Source of the DNA: Coriobacteriia bacterium
GTDB taxonomy: Bacteria > Actinomycetota > Coriobacteriia > Coriobacteriales > Eggerthellaceae
DNA: 35,893 bases
Assembly: GCA_030526515.1 (NCBI GenBank)
Contig: JAUNCQ010000022.1
Location: forward strand, 1-35,893
Reading direction: 5' to 3'
Made by a program: the position numbers and the translations under genes. Of the stretch, positions 25,777 through 32,510 are shown piece by piece; positions within the stretch are counted from its first letter, which is position 1, and each line of letters starts with the position of its first letter. The notes beneath the pieces are model-generated. The model made no database searches, was not told the origin of the DNA, and saw only the letters and a list, made by a program, of their open reading frames with translations.

Positions 25777-26703
25777 CTAGCGCCAGGTGGTGAAGCGCTT
25801 CTTGATCCAAGTGGTCAGGGCGCTCAGGATGGTCACCACAATGCCGCACACGATGATGCCGGCGATCATGGCCTCGTAGTTCGCGTAGATGTTGGAGTTG
25901 GTGATGTAGAAGCCTATGCCGGCCTTGGCGCCGATCATTTCCGCAAAGGTCAGCATCAGGAACGCCGTGGTCAGGCCCACCCGCAGGCTGTCCAGCACGC
26001 CGGGCAGCACGTAGGGCAGAATCACCCGGGTGATCATGGTCGTGTTGCGCACGCCCAGGGCGCGGGCGTTGTCCAAGATGCGCCCGTCAAGCGACGACAC
26101 GCGCAGCACCATGCTCAGGAACTGGGGCCAGAACACGCCGATCAGGATGATGCACACGGACGCTAGGCGGAACGTGGGCATGATCACCACCAGGTACGGG
26201 GCGAAAACCGTCGGCGGAATGGGCGCCATCACGTTGGCTATGGGATAGAACATAGCCCGCAGTCGCGGAATCCAGCCGCAGATCACGCCCAGGACCACGC
26301 CCGACGAAAGGCCTATGAAGTAGCCGACCAGCAACAGCGTCACGGACGACCACACGTTGTTCAGCAGCGTGGGATAGTTGGTGGCGAAGATGTTGAACAC
26401 CTGCTCCGGCGCCGGAACCAGCACGTTGGGCATGACGGCCAGCTTGGTGGTGGATATCTCCCAGCCCAGCATGGCCACCCACAGCAAGGTCACTATGTCC
26501 GTGGGACCGGTGGTGTAGTTGCCCTTGCGGTGCTTGGCGTACAGGTTCGCCAGGTACAGCAGCTCCATGATGCCAATGGCCACCAGCAGCGGATAGTACG
26601 TGCAGGTGATGGGCTTCTGGTTCGGAACGTAGCAGGTGATAAGCACCAGGATAACCAGGAGGATGTGGGCCACCACGAACTGGCGGTTCAGGAATCGCTT
26701 CAC
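25777..26703 (-). CDS. ABC transporter permease (SsuC/TauC/NrtB type)
   Basis: The 308-residue membrane protein has about seven hydrophobic helices and the EAA loop DNARALGVRNTTMITRVILP, which docks on the ATPase. It belongs to the BPD permease class used for nitrate, sulfonate, taurine and thiamine-precursor uptake; the substrate cannot be read from sequence. I chose the GTG at 26703 because its ribosome binding site AAAGGTAGG overlaps the ATPase stop codon and the product then begins KRFLNRQFVVAHILL, a plausible first segment. The permease has an additional N-terminal pair of helices compared with SsuC (about 260 residues). Confidence 0.88.
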   Translation of the reverse strand: MKRFLNRQFVVAHILLVILVLITCYVPNQKPITCTYYPLLVAIGIMELLYLANLYAKHRKGNYTTGPTDIVTLLWVAMLGWEISTTKLAVMPNVLVPAPEQVFNIFATNYPTLLNNVWSSVTLLLVGYFIGLSSGVVLGVICGWIPRLRAMFYPIANVMAPIPPTVFAPYLVVIMPTFRLASVCIILIGVFWPQFLSMVLRVSSLDGRILDNARALGVRNTTMITRVILPYVLPGVLDSLRVGLTTAFLMLTFAEMIGAKAGIGFYITNSNIYANYEAMIAGIIVCGIVVTILSALTTWIKKRFTTWR

Positions 26704-26710
26704 GGCCGGC

Positions 26711-27577
26711 CTACCTTTCGTCCTCTGAGTCAAAGAGCTCGGCGTCCGCCTGGTCCAGGTCGTCGGCAGGGCCGTCCTGGTAGAACAGGTCCGTGAGCCG
26801 CGCCCGCAGGGCCTCTGCCCGGGGATTCCGGCGCAGCTCCTCCCGATTGCGAGGACGCGGGATGTCAACGTCAATGTCCTCCAGCACGCGGCCGTGGCCC
26901 ATGAAGACCACGCGGTCGGCCAGCAGGATGGCCTCGGAGATGTCGTGGGTCACGAAGACCACCGTCTTGCGACGGCTTCCCGAGCGCCACAGCTCGTCCA
27001 CCAGCTGCTGCAAGGAGCGACGAGTGCGCACATCCAGGGCGCCGAAGGGCTCGTCGAAGAACAGGATGTCCGTGTCCATGGCCAGGGCGCGGGCAATGGC
27101 AACGCGCTGCTGCATGCCGCCGGAAAGCTGGTAGGGGTACTTGTCCGCCGCATCCGCCATGTCAACCTTAGCCAGGTATTCGTCGGCGCGCTGGCGGATC
27201 TGCTCCTTGGTCAGCCCGCGGCCCAGCAGCTTGCTGGCCTGCTCCACGCCGAACTCCACGTTCTGCCGCGCCTTCATCCACGGGAACAGGGAGTAGTTCT
27301 GAAACACGATGGACCGATCCAGGTCCGGGCCGTCCACCTTGCGGTCGTCAACGTAGATTGCGCCCTTGGTAGGCTGGCTCAGGCCCAGCAGCAGGCGCAG
27401 GAGCGTGGACTTGCCACAGCCGGAATGGCCGATCAGGCACAGGAACTGCCCGTCGGGCACCTCCAAGCACACGTTGTCCAGCACGTAGTCCGCCTGGACC
27501 TGGTCGTCCGCGTTCTTGCGGGCATCCAGCGCGTCCTCGTAGGAAAAGCTCACGCCGTCTATGCGAATGACTCCCAT
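26711..27577 (-). CDS. ABC transporter ATPase (SsuB/TauB/NrtD type)
   Basis: The 288-residue protein has Walker A GHSGCGKST (50-58), Q-loop VFQNYSLFPW, signature LSGGMQQR (151-158), Walker B ILFFDEP (171-177) and H-loop THDISEA (210-216). This layout is that of the ATPases for nitrate, sulfonate and taurine importers. An insertion of about ten charged residues (DARKNADDQV) precedes the beta-strand leading to Walker A, and an acidic C-terminal tail follows. GGAAGG lies before the ATG. The stop overlaps the ribosome binding site of the permease, seven bases before its start. Confidence 0.93.
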   Translation of the reverse strand: MGVIRIDGVSFSYEDALDARKNADDQVQADYVLDNVCLEVPDGQFLCLIGHSGCGKSTLLRLLLGLSQPTKGAIYVDDRKVDGPDLDRSIVFQNYSLFPWMKARQNVEFGVEQASKLLGRGLTKEQIRQRADEYLAKVDMADAADKYPYQLSGGMQQRVAIARALAMDTDILFFDEPFGALDVRTRRSLQQLVDELWRSGSRRKTVVFVTHDISEAILLADRVVFMGHGRVLEDIDVDIPRPRNREELRRNPRAEALRARLTDLFYQDGPADDLDQADAELFDSEDER

Positions 27578-27618
27578 GCGGGTCCTTCCCGGGTTTTCTT
27601 TCGTCCTCAGTCAAAACA

Positions 27619-27649
27619 GAGCAGGCCAAGCGCTGGGCTCGGCCTGCTC
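27619..27649 (-). terminator. intercistronic hairpin between receptor and ATPase genes
   Basis: GAGCAGGCC (27619-27627) pairs with GGCCTGCTC (27641-27649); the stem can be extended by a wobble pair and three more pairs, leaving a five-base loop. On the minus strand it is followed by TGTTTTG. It may act as a leaky terminator or 3' stabiliser, so that the receptor is made in excess over the membrane components, as is usual for such systems. Confidence 0.6.
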
Positions 27650-27674
27650 GTCAGCATTGCAGATGGTACCTGAT

Positions 27675-28802
27675 TTATGCGTTGTTCTTGGCGAACTCGG
27701 CGTCCAGGTCCTTCCAGAACTGCTCGTTGGGCTCGCGCTCCATCAGGGTGTCCAGAGCCATGCGGTACACACTGGTGGAAACGAACTCGTCAACGGCGGG
27801 AGCGCCGTCGCCGATTGCCTCGACGGTCTTCAGGTCCTCGTAGAAGGCCTTCACCGCGGTGCTGCACGGATCCGGGCTCAGGTTCATGACGGCCTCGTAG
27901 GTGTCGGTGCCGTACAGGCCGGCGCGGACGAAGTCCTCCTTCTGCTCGGAGTACTTGACCATGATGGGCACAGCGGTCTCCGGGTCGGTCTTGAACACCT
28001 TGTAGCCGCGGAGCAGGGCCACCTCGAAGTCCACCAGGGAAAGGAACTTTTCCTTGTAGGCCTTTTCGGAAGCGTTCTGGCGGCAGCAGGGATAGTCGCC
28101 GCACAGGTCCTTGACGGTGCCCAGCACCTTGATGCCGTTGTCCTTGTTCACGTAGCCGAAGGCGTTGTTGCACAGGCAGAAGTCGACTTCGCCCTTCAGG
28201 GTTGCCTGCACCAGGGACTGCTCGTCGTCCAGCGGGGTGAAGGTCACGTCGCCGCCGTCAATGTCCAGGCCGGCGTCCTTCAGCCAGGAGCGGAACACGA
28301 TCTGGCCGGTTTCTGGACGATGGAAGCCAATGTTGTAGCCCTTGAAGTCCTCCGGCTTGGCCAGCGGGGCGTCGAAGTCGGTCTTGCCCAGGATCTCGGT
28401 GCCGTTCAGAACCGTGCCGCCGATGATGTACATGGGAGAGCCCTTGGCAATGTACTCGCAGGTCTGCACGACGCCCATGAGCATCAGGTCAAGGTTGCTG
28501 GTGGAAAGGGACGCGAAGGCCTCGGCCAGCTCCACGATCTGGAACTCGACGTTGCAGCCCTCCTCCTTGAAGTAGCCCAGCTCCTCGGCAATGACGGAGG
28601 GGGCGATCTTGAACAGCTTGCCGCGACGGCCGCAGACCAGCTTTTCACCCTTGCCCTTGGTCATGAACTCCTCGGTCTTGGCCTCGGTCTTCTCAGGGGC
28701 TGCGTTACCGGCGGAACCGCTGCAGCCAACCAGCGCGGAGCCACCCAGGACTGCGGCTGCAGCCATGGATACGCCAACAAAGGAGCGCCTAGTCATGCTC
28801 AT
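27675..28802 (-). CDS. Tat-exported ABC substrate-binding lipoprotein (NrtA/SsuA/TauA-like)
   Basis: The 375-residue protein has a twin-arginine start (MTRRSFVG), a hydrophobic stretch and lipobox LVGC (C27), so it should be folded before export and then lipid-anchored. The mature part follows the type II periplasmic-binding fold of NrtA/SsuA receptors: IAPSVIAEELGYFKEEG, QIVELAEAFASLSTSNLDLM, YNIGFHRPETGQIVFRSWL and a central VDFCLCNNAFGY. Cysteines in DLCGDYPCCRQN are unusual for a receptor and could touch a cofactor or metal; Tat export would fit that. The start lacks a strong ribosome binding site; ATG at 28796 is an alternative. It is the first gene of the operon, behind an AT-rich upstream region. 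Confidence 0.88.
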   Translation of the reverse strand: MSMTRRSFVGVSMAAAAVLGGSALVGCSGSAGNAAPEKTEAKTEEFMTKGKGEKLVCGRRGKLFKIAPSVIAEELGYFKEEGCNVEFQIVELAEAFASLSTSNLDLMLMGVVQTCEYIAKGSPMYIIGGTVLNGTEILGKTDFDAPLAKPEDFKGYNIGFHRPETGQIVFRSWLKDAGLDIDGGDVTFTPLDDEQSLVQATLKGEVDFCLCNNAFGYVNKDNGIKVLGTVKDLCGDYPCCRQNASEKAYKEKFLSLVDFEVALLRGYKVFKTDPETAVPIMVKYSEQKEDFVRAGLYGTDTYEAVMNLSPDPCSTAVKAFYEDLKTVEAIGDGAPAVDEFVSTSVYRMALDTLMEREPNEQFWKDLDAEFAKNNA

Positions 28803-29043
28803 TCACATACACCACTTTCTATTCTGCTTCGTTTTGATAGCTCTTTCGGTTGATTCAATCAGCTACTGGGTCATATCGAAAAGTTTCTATATGCCAGTAG
28901 TAGATGCAATCTACTAGAAAACGACTTTAACAAATTCGATGTGTTTTCAAAACGAAGTATTTGAATATGAATTGGAAACCACAGGCAAACGGCGACGCGG
29001 AGAAGCCTGCAGACTCTGGTGCTTGCCCTCCGGCCACGCGCAT
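28803..29043. promoter_or_regulatory. AT-rich upstream region of the ABC operon
   Basis: No gene is supported. About 28803-28985 is clearly more AT-rich than its surroundings. Dyads include AGTAGATGCAATCTACT (28899-28915), TGATTCAATCA (28851-28861), and a 10-bp inverted pair CTTCGTTTTG / CAAAACGAAG (28827-28836 and 28948-28957) about 110 bp apart. These look like regulator sites for the importer operon, though I could not fix a -35/-10 pair. 28986-29043 shows nothing notable. Confidence 0.5.
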
Positions 29044-29125
29044 GCTCACAGCAAAAGGGGCGAAAGGGAACCCGACAAACGTCAAGCTCCCTTTCGCCCC
29101 TTACTTTTTTATATGCGGGATGCGC
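29044..29125 (-). terminator. 82-bp terminator element, copy B
   Basis: This is the near-identical second copy of the 24895-24976 element. GGGGCGAAAGGGA pairs with TCCCTTTCGCCCC, one base pair at the inner end is lost relative to copy A, and minus-strand TTTT follows. It lies nine bases after the stop of the FMN-barrel gene. The two copies differ at about six positions over 82, mostly in the loop and the AT-rich flank. Confidence 0.85.
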
Positions 29126-29133
29126 CGAATGGG

Positions 29134-29532
29134 CTAGCAGTCGATCTGCTCGCCTTCGCCCATGACCTGGATCAGACGGGCCTCGGCGTCCTCCAGCCAG
29201 AAGCACATCATCTTGTGGCCGGTTTCATCGTTGTAGATGTTGCGCAGGTGCGGTGCGGCCTCCAGCATGGCCTCAGCGTAGGCGTAGTCCGTGGCGAACA
29301 CGGCCTTGCCGGTGTAGCGGAGCCACAGGCCCTCGCCGTTGTCGGTGCAGATTTCACACTTGGGATTGGCCACCAGCTGCTTGTAGACGTCCTTGAAGTC
29401 GCCCACGCCGAAGATGACCTTGCCGTCGGCCTCCATGACCGCGCCCAGGGGGCGCATCTTGGGCTGGTCGCCGTCGACGGTGGCCAGGTAGAAGGGCTTG
29501 TTGGCGCTCAGGAATTCCATCAGCTTGCTCAT
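29134..29532 (-). CDS. pyridoxamine-phosphate-oxidase-like FMN-barrel protein
   Basis: The 132-residue protein has the small split-barrel pattern: FLSANKPFYLATVDG, QPKMRPLGAVMEADGKVIFG, KDVYKQLVANPKCEICT and LWLRYTGKAVFATD. This group binds FMN or F420 and includes many poorly characterised reductases. It is too short for true PdxH. I prefer the second of two close ATG codons (29532) because AGGAG then lies eight bases upstream; the first is too near. It sits between the copy B terminator and a repeat-rich gap and is probably monocistronic. Confidence 0.85.
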   Translation of the reverse strand: MSKLMEFLSANKPFYLATVDGDQPKMRPLGAVMEADGKVIFGVGDFKDVYKQLVANPKCEICTDNGEGLWLRYTGKAVFATDYAYAEAMLEAAPHLRNIYNDETGHKMMCFWLEDAEARLIQVMGEGEQIDC

Positions 29533-29592
29533 GCGCATGCTCCTTTCGGAAGGCGGTCGCAGAGGGCGGCCGCAATTTCAGACAACGCTATT

Positions 29593-29606
29593 GTAGCGCG
29601 CGCTAC
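29593..29606. promoter_or_regulatory. 14-bp perfect palindrome at a candidate promoter
   Basis: GTAGCGCGCGCTAC is self-complementary. On the minus strand its last bases merge into TACAAT, a 5-of-6 -10 box about 60 bases before the FMN-barrel gene. The palindrome would lie in the spacer of that promoter, where a dimeric regulator could act. No good -35 box is seen. Confidence 0.4.
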
Positions 29607-29627
29607 CGTGATTCCGTAGCACATGTG

Positions 29628-29800
29628 CGACGCGCGGACCACGCTCGTCGACCGTCCTGCCCCGTCGGTTGACCTGTCGTGCGAAGTTTTCACCCAGGGC
29701 ACAGCACGGTCGTGCGAACTTTTGGGCGAAACAGAGCCGCTCGTGCGAAGAAACGCCCCGGCGGCCGCGACAAAACTTCGCACGACCGACGCGCGGACCA
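29628..29800. repeat. GTCGTGCGAA repeat cluster
   Basis: The gap after cysK contains GTCGTGCGAAGTTTT at 29676-29690, GTCGTGCGAACTTTT at 29709-29723, CTCGTGCGAAG at 29740-29750, and the exact complement of the first at 29772-29786. It is bracketed by a perfect 14-bp direct repeat CGACGCGCGGACCA at 29628-29641 and 29787-29800. The first and last units could fold into a 15-bp stem, which might end cysK transcription. One GGGCGAAA copy lies inside (29724-29731). Confidence 0.75.
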
Positions 29801-29818
29801 GGCGGCGCGCGGGCTGCG

Positions 29819-30748
29819 CTAGAAGCCGAACATGGCAGTGCTCAGGTAGCGCTCGCCCGTGTCCGGCAGGATGGCCACGATCAGCTTGCCTTCGTTTTCC
29901 GGGCGCTCCGCCAGCTTGCGGGCAGCCGCCACTGCCGCGCCGGACGTAATGCCCACCAGCAGGCCCTCTTTGGCGGCCATCTCGCGCCCGGCCTCGAAGG
30001 CCTCTTCGTCCTGAATGGTGATCACTTCGTCGTAGCTCGCGGTGTCCAGCACCTCCGGCACGAAGTTAGCGCCAATGCCCTGCAGGCCATGGGGGCCAGC
30101 CGTGCCCCCGGAAAGAAGCGGCGAGCGCGCGGGCTCCACCGCAACCACCTGCACGTCGGGGTTCTGCGCCTTCAGGTAGCGGCTCAGGCCGGTCACCGTG
30201 CCACCGGTGCCCACGCCGGCGACCACAATGTCCACGGCGCCGTCGGTCTGCTCCCAGATCTCCGGACCCGTGGTGGCCTCATGGGCAGCGGGGTTGGCCG
30301 GGTTCACGAACTGGCCGGTCAACAGCGAGTTCGGAATCTCCGCCGCCAGCTCCTCCGCCTTGGCAACCGATCCGGCCATACCCTGGGCCGCTGGGGTCAG
30401 CACCAGCTCGGCGCCGTAGGCCTTCATCAGGTTGCGGCGCTCCACGCTCATGCTCTCCGGCATGACGATGATGATCCGGTTGCCCATGGCCGCCGCGATG
30501 GCCGCCAGGCCCACGCCCGTGTTGCCCGAAGTCGGCTCGATGATCACCGTGTTCTCATCAAGCTTCCCCTGGGCAATGGCGTCGTCGATCATGGACTTGG
30601 CCACGCGGTCCTTCACCGAACCCGCAGGGTTGTTCCGCTCCAGCTTGCCCACCACGCGGGCCTTCAGCCCGTGGTTGCGCTCGTAGTTGGTCAGCTCCAC
30701 CAGCGGGGTGTTGCCGATCAGCTCGGTCAGGTTCTTCGCAATGGCCAT
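29819..30748 (-). CDS. cysK: cysteine synthase A (O-acetylserine sulfhydrylase)
   Basis: The 309-residue PLP enzyme joins O-acetylserine and sulfide to make cysteine. It has the PLP lysine in NPAGSVKDR (K46), TSGNTGVGLA, the glycine-rich phosphate loop GVGTGGTVTGLSRYL and PDTGERYLST near the end. The length matches CysK. GGGAGGATC precedes the ATG, and a GGGCGAAA complement lies just upstream at 30758-30765. The gene begins 21 bp after the Rrf2 regulator, so the two form an operon of the CymR/IscR-cysK type, in which the regulator commonly senses cysteine supply. Confidence 0.96.
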   Translation of the reverse strand: MAIAKNLTELIGNTPLVELTNYERNHGLKARVVGKLERNNPAGSVKDRVAKSMIDDAIAQGKLDENTVIIEPTSGNTGVGLAAIAAAMGNRIIIVMPESMSVERRNLMKAYGAELVLTPAAQGMAGSVAKAEELAAEIPNSLLTGQFVNPANPAAHEATTGPEIWEQTDGAVDIVVAGVGTGGTVTGLSRYLKAQNPDVQVVAVEPARSPLLSGGTAGPHGLQGIGANFVPEVLDTASYDEVITIQDEEAFEAGREMAAKEGLLVGITSGAAVAAARKLAERPENEGKLIVAILPDTGERYLSTAMFGF

Positions 30749-30769
30749 GATCCTCCCTTTCGCCCTAAT

Positions 30770-31207
30770 CTACAGACCCATGAGCTCAGCGGCGTTGGCG
30801 CGCTGCTGCTCCAGCACGCCCTGCAGCGTCACGCCGGACAGATACTCCTCAATGACGTCCTTCAACCCGATCCACACGGGCAGCTCGCTGCACAGCTTGG
30901 GGAAGTTGCAGTCGATTTCCTCGGTCTCCAGGCACGATGCCGGCGCGATGGCGCCTTCCGTGGCAACAATGATGTCCAGGAACGTGATTTCCTCAGCCGG
31001 TCGCGCCAGCTTGTAGCCGCCGGATGCGCCGCGGACGGACTTGATCAGGCCCGCCACGCTCAGGCTGGGGGTGATCTGCTCCAGGTACTTCTTGGACAGC
31101 AGGGTCGCCTCGCTCACGCGCTTCAGGGGAATCAGGCCGTCTTCGACGTGGCCAGCCAGGAACAGCATGAGTCGGACCGCGTACAGGCCCTTCGTGGATA
31201 TCTTCAT
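30770..31207 (-). CDS. Rrf2-family regulator (CymR/IscR-like)
   Basis: The 145-residue protein starts MKISTKGLYAVRLMLFLAGH and has the recognition region LLSKKYLEQI and GGYKLARPAEEIT. Cysteines 92, 100 and 106 (C-X7-C-X5-C) occupy exactly the positions of the other Rrf2 protein in this window, so both may bind an Fe-S cluster. Lying directly before cysK, it probably controls sulfur assimilation: CymR does so together with CysK in Bacillus, and IscR-like members do so through their cluster. GGGGAGG lies before the ATG. A TATAAT -10 box and a direct repeat upstream suggest autoregulation. Confidence 0.92.
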   Translation of the reverse strand: MKISTKGLYAVRLMLFLAGHVEDGLIPLKRVSEATLLSKKYLEQITPSLSVAGLIKSVRGASGGYKLARPAEEITFLDIIVATEGAIAPASCLETEEIDCNFPKLCSELPVWIGLKDVIEEYLSGVTLQGVLEQQRANAAELMGL

Positions 31208-31231
31208 GGGTCAACCTCCCCTAAAACCTAC

Positions 31232-31250
31232 GCATTAACTAGGCATTATA
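31232..31250 (-). promoter_or_regulatory. -10 box and direct-repeat operator of the Rrf2-cysK operon
   Basis: The minus strand has a perfect TATAAT (plus 31245-31250). On the plus strand GCATTA occurs at 31232-31237 and again at 31243-31248, eleven bases apart, about one helical turn. This overlaps the -10 and start region and may be the regulator's own binding site. No -35 match is seen. Confidence 0.5.
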
Positions 31251-31315
31251 CAGGTTCCGCCACGCCCGCACCGCCCCGAGGCCAGCATATTCAGGACGAA
31301 ATCCAGGTCGCTGAC

Positions 31316-32392
31316 CTATATTTCGACCAGCTCATAGGAGCTTGCCTGGGCATAGCGGGTCGACCTGCCGGACCCGACCCTCACCAGCACGCCGTCGTCG
31401 ACCAGCCTCTTCAGCGCCGACTCCACCGACGAGCTTCCCAGAGTCGGACGCGCCTCGAGCACATCCGCCTTGGAGAACAGCCCCAGCTTGCCCGCGACGT
31501 AGCGACGGACCACCTCATAGGACGTGCCCTGCGCACCCGCGTCCTCCGCAACCAAAATCCGTTGCTCCAGGTCCCGATAGCAGGAAAGGATCACCCCCAG
31601 CAGATACTCGATGAACGACACCGGGTCGCCCTCCCCCGCATGCCAGCCCGCATCCGACGCTGCCAGCGCGTCGTAGTACGCACCCTTCGTGTTGGCAATC
31701 GCCTTTTCGATGCTGACGTAGCGCCCGACCGTATACCCGACGCGGTACAAGAGCAGCAGGGTCAGCAAGCGGCTCATGCGCCCGTTGCCATCATCAAAGG
31801 GGTGGATGCATAGGAAGTCATGGACAAAGCACGGTATGAGCAGCAGGGGGTCAACGACCTGTTCCCGTAGCGCCAGGTCGTACACAGCGCAGAGCTGCTC
31901 CATGGCGGCGGGTACCTCGTAGGGCGAAAGGGGCACGAACAACGTGGCACGGTCGCCGTTTTCCAGGACCGCGTCGATTTCGTTCGGGGCAGACTTGTAG
32001 CGCCCGCCGAAGGAATGGCTGGTGTAGTGGAGCAGGTCCCGGTGGAGCTGCAGGATGTACCGGGGCTGGACGGGAATATGCTCGTGACTTTCGTGAACCA
32101 GGTCCAAGACGTTGCGGTAGCCCAGAATCTCCTGCTCGTCCCGATTGCGCGGCGTGGTCTTGTTTGCAACCAGCTGCTTCAAACGCGCCGCGGTGGTACG
32201 GATGCCCTCGATGCTGTTGGAGCCTTCGGTGCTCTGAATTCGCGCCACCTGCACCAGGCGCTCCAGGGTAGCCGGCTTCTGCCGCAGGAACAGCTCCTGC
32301 TTGCCGCGATACTCATGGAGCTGCGCCACATAGGACACGATTCGGTTGCTCCACGTGCGCTCCTTGAGATGGTCGTAGCTGAACTCCCGCAT
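31316..32392 (-). CDS. Fic-domain AMP-transferase with winged-helix C-terminus
   Basis: The 358-residue protein has the full Fic motif HPFDDGNGRMSR (197-208), so it is expected to transfer AMP, or a similar group, from a nucleotide to target proteins. An inhibitory-helix motif of class II Fic proteins, S-x-x-x-E-G, appears as SNSIEG at 58-63, so it should be self-inhibited. A C-terminal winged-helix-like domain (SKADVLEARPTLGSSSVESALKRLV) follows, as in many bacterial Fic/DUF4172-type proteins. I chose the ATG at 32392 because GGGAGAAAG precedes it and family sequence starts there; a frame extends upstream through a tandem repeat but has no support. A short hairpin spans its stop codon. No separate antitoxin gene is seen. 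Confidence 0.9.
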   Translation of the reverse strand: MREFSYDHLKERTWSNRIVSYVAQLHEYRGKQELFLRQKPATLERLVQVARIQSTEGSNSIEGIRTTAARLKQLVANKTTPRNRDEQEILGYRNVLDLVHESHEHIPVQPRYILQLHRDLLHYTSHSFGGRYKSAPNEIDAVLENGDRATLFVPLSPYEVPAAMEQLCAVYDLALREQVVDPLLLIPCFVHDFLCIHPFDDGNGRMSRLLTLLLLYRVGYTVGRYVSIEKAIANTKGAYYDALAASDAGWHAGEGDPVSFIEYLLGVILSCYRDLEQRILVAEDAGAQGTSYEVVRRYVAGKLGLFSKADVLEARPTLGSSSVESALKRLVDDGVLVRVGSGRSTRYAQASSYELVEI

Positions 32393-32395
32393 GGC

Positions 32396-32468
32396 TTTCT
32401 CCCAACTGGCTTCGTTTTCTCCCAATTTTACTAGTGTTTTGGGAGAAAAGGCATCAGCTGGGAGAAAA
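32396..32468. promoter_or_regulatory. symmetric array of four GGGAGAAA boxes upstream of fic
   Basis: TTTCTCCC occurs at 32396-32403 and 32416-32423, and GGGAGAAA at 32441-32448 and 32460-32467, so two boxes face two inverted boxes around the central palindrome ACTAGT (32430-32435). The spacing within each pair is 19-20 bases. On the minus strand a TAAAAT -10-like box lies in the centre, and the box nearest the gene overlaps the ribosome binding site. This looks like an operator array for autoregulation, possibly by the enzyme's own winged-helix domain. Confidence 0.65.
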
Positions 32469-32510
32469 CCGGGGAAGCCAAACGCAGCCGGACGAAAGCC
32501 AAGGCGAGCC

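Noticed and set aside
28850-28862. FNR/CRP-like TTGAT...ATCA site
   Set aside because: The half-sites are three rather than four bases apart and the right half is incomplete; kept only as a dyad.
29628-29800. CRISPR-like array
   Set aside because: Units are about 15 bp, irregularly spaced, one is inverted, and no cas genes are present.
31297-31325. Terminator spanning the fic stop codon
   Set aside because: A two-part stem exists (CGAAAT / ATTTCG and AGGTC / GACCT), but it overlaps the coding end and has no T-run.
29669-31813. 714-residue plus-strand frame across cysK and Rrf2
   Set aside because: It is antisense to well-supported genes and passes through the intergenic repeat cluster.
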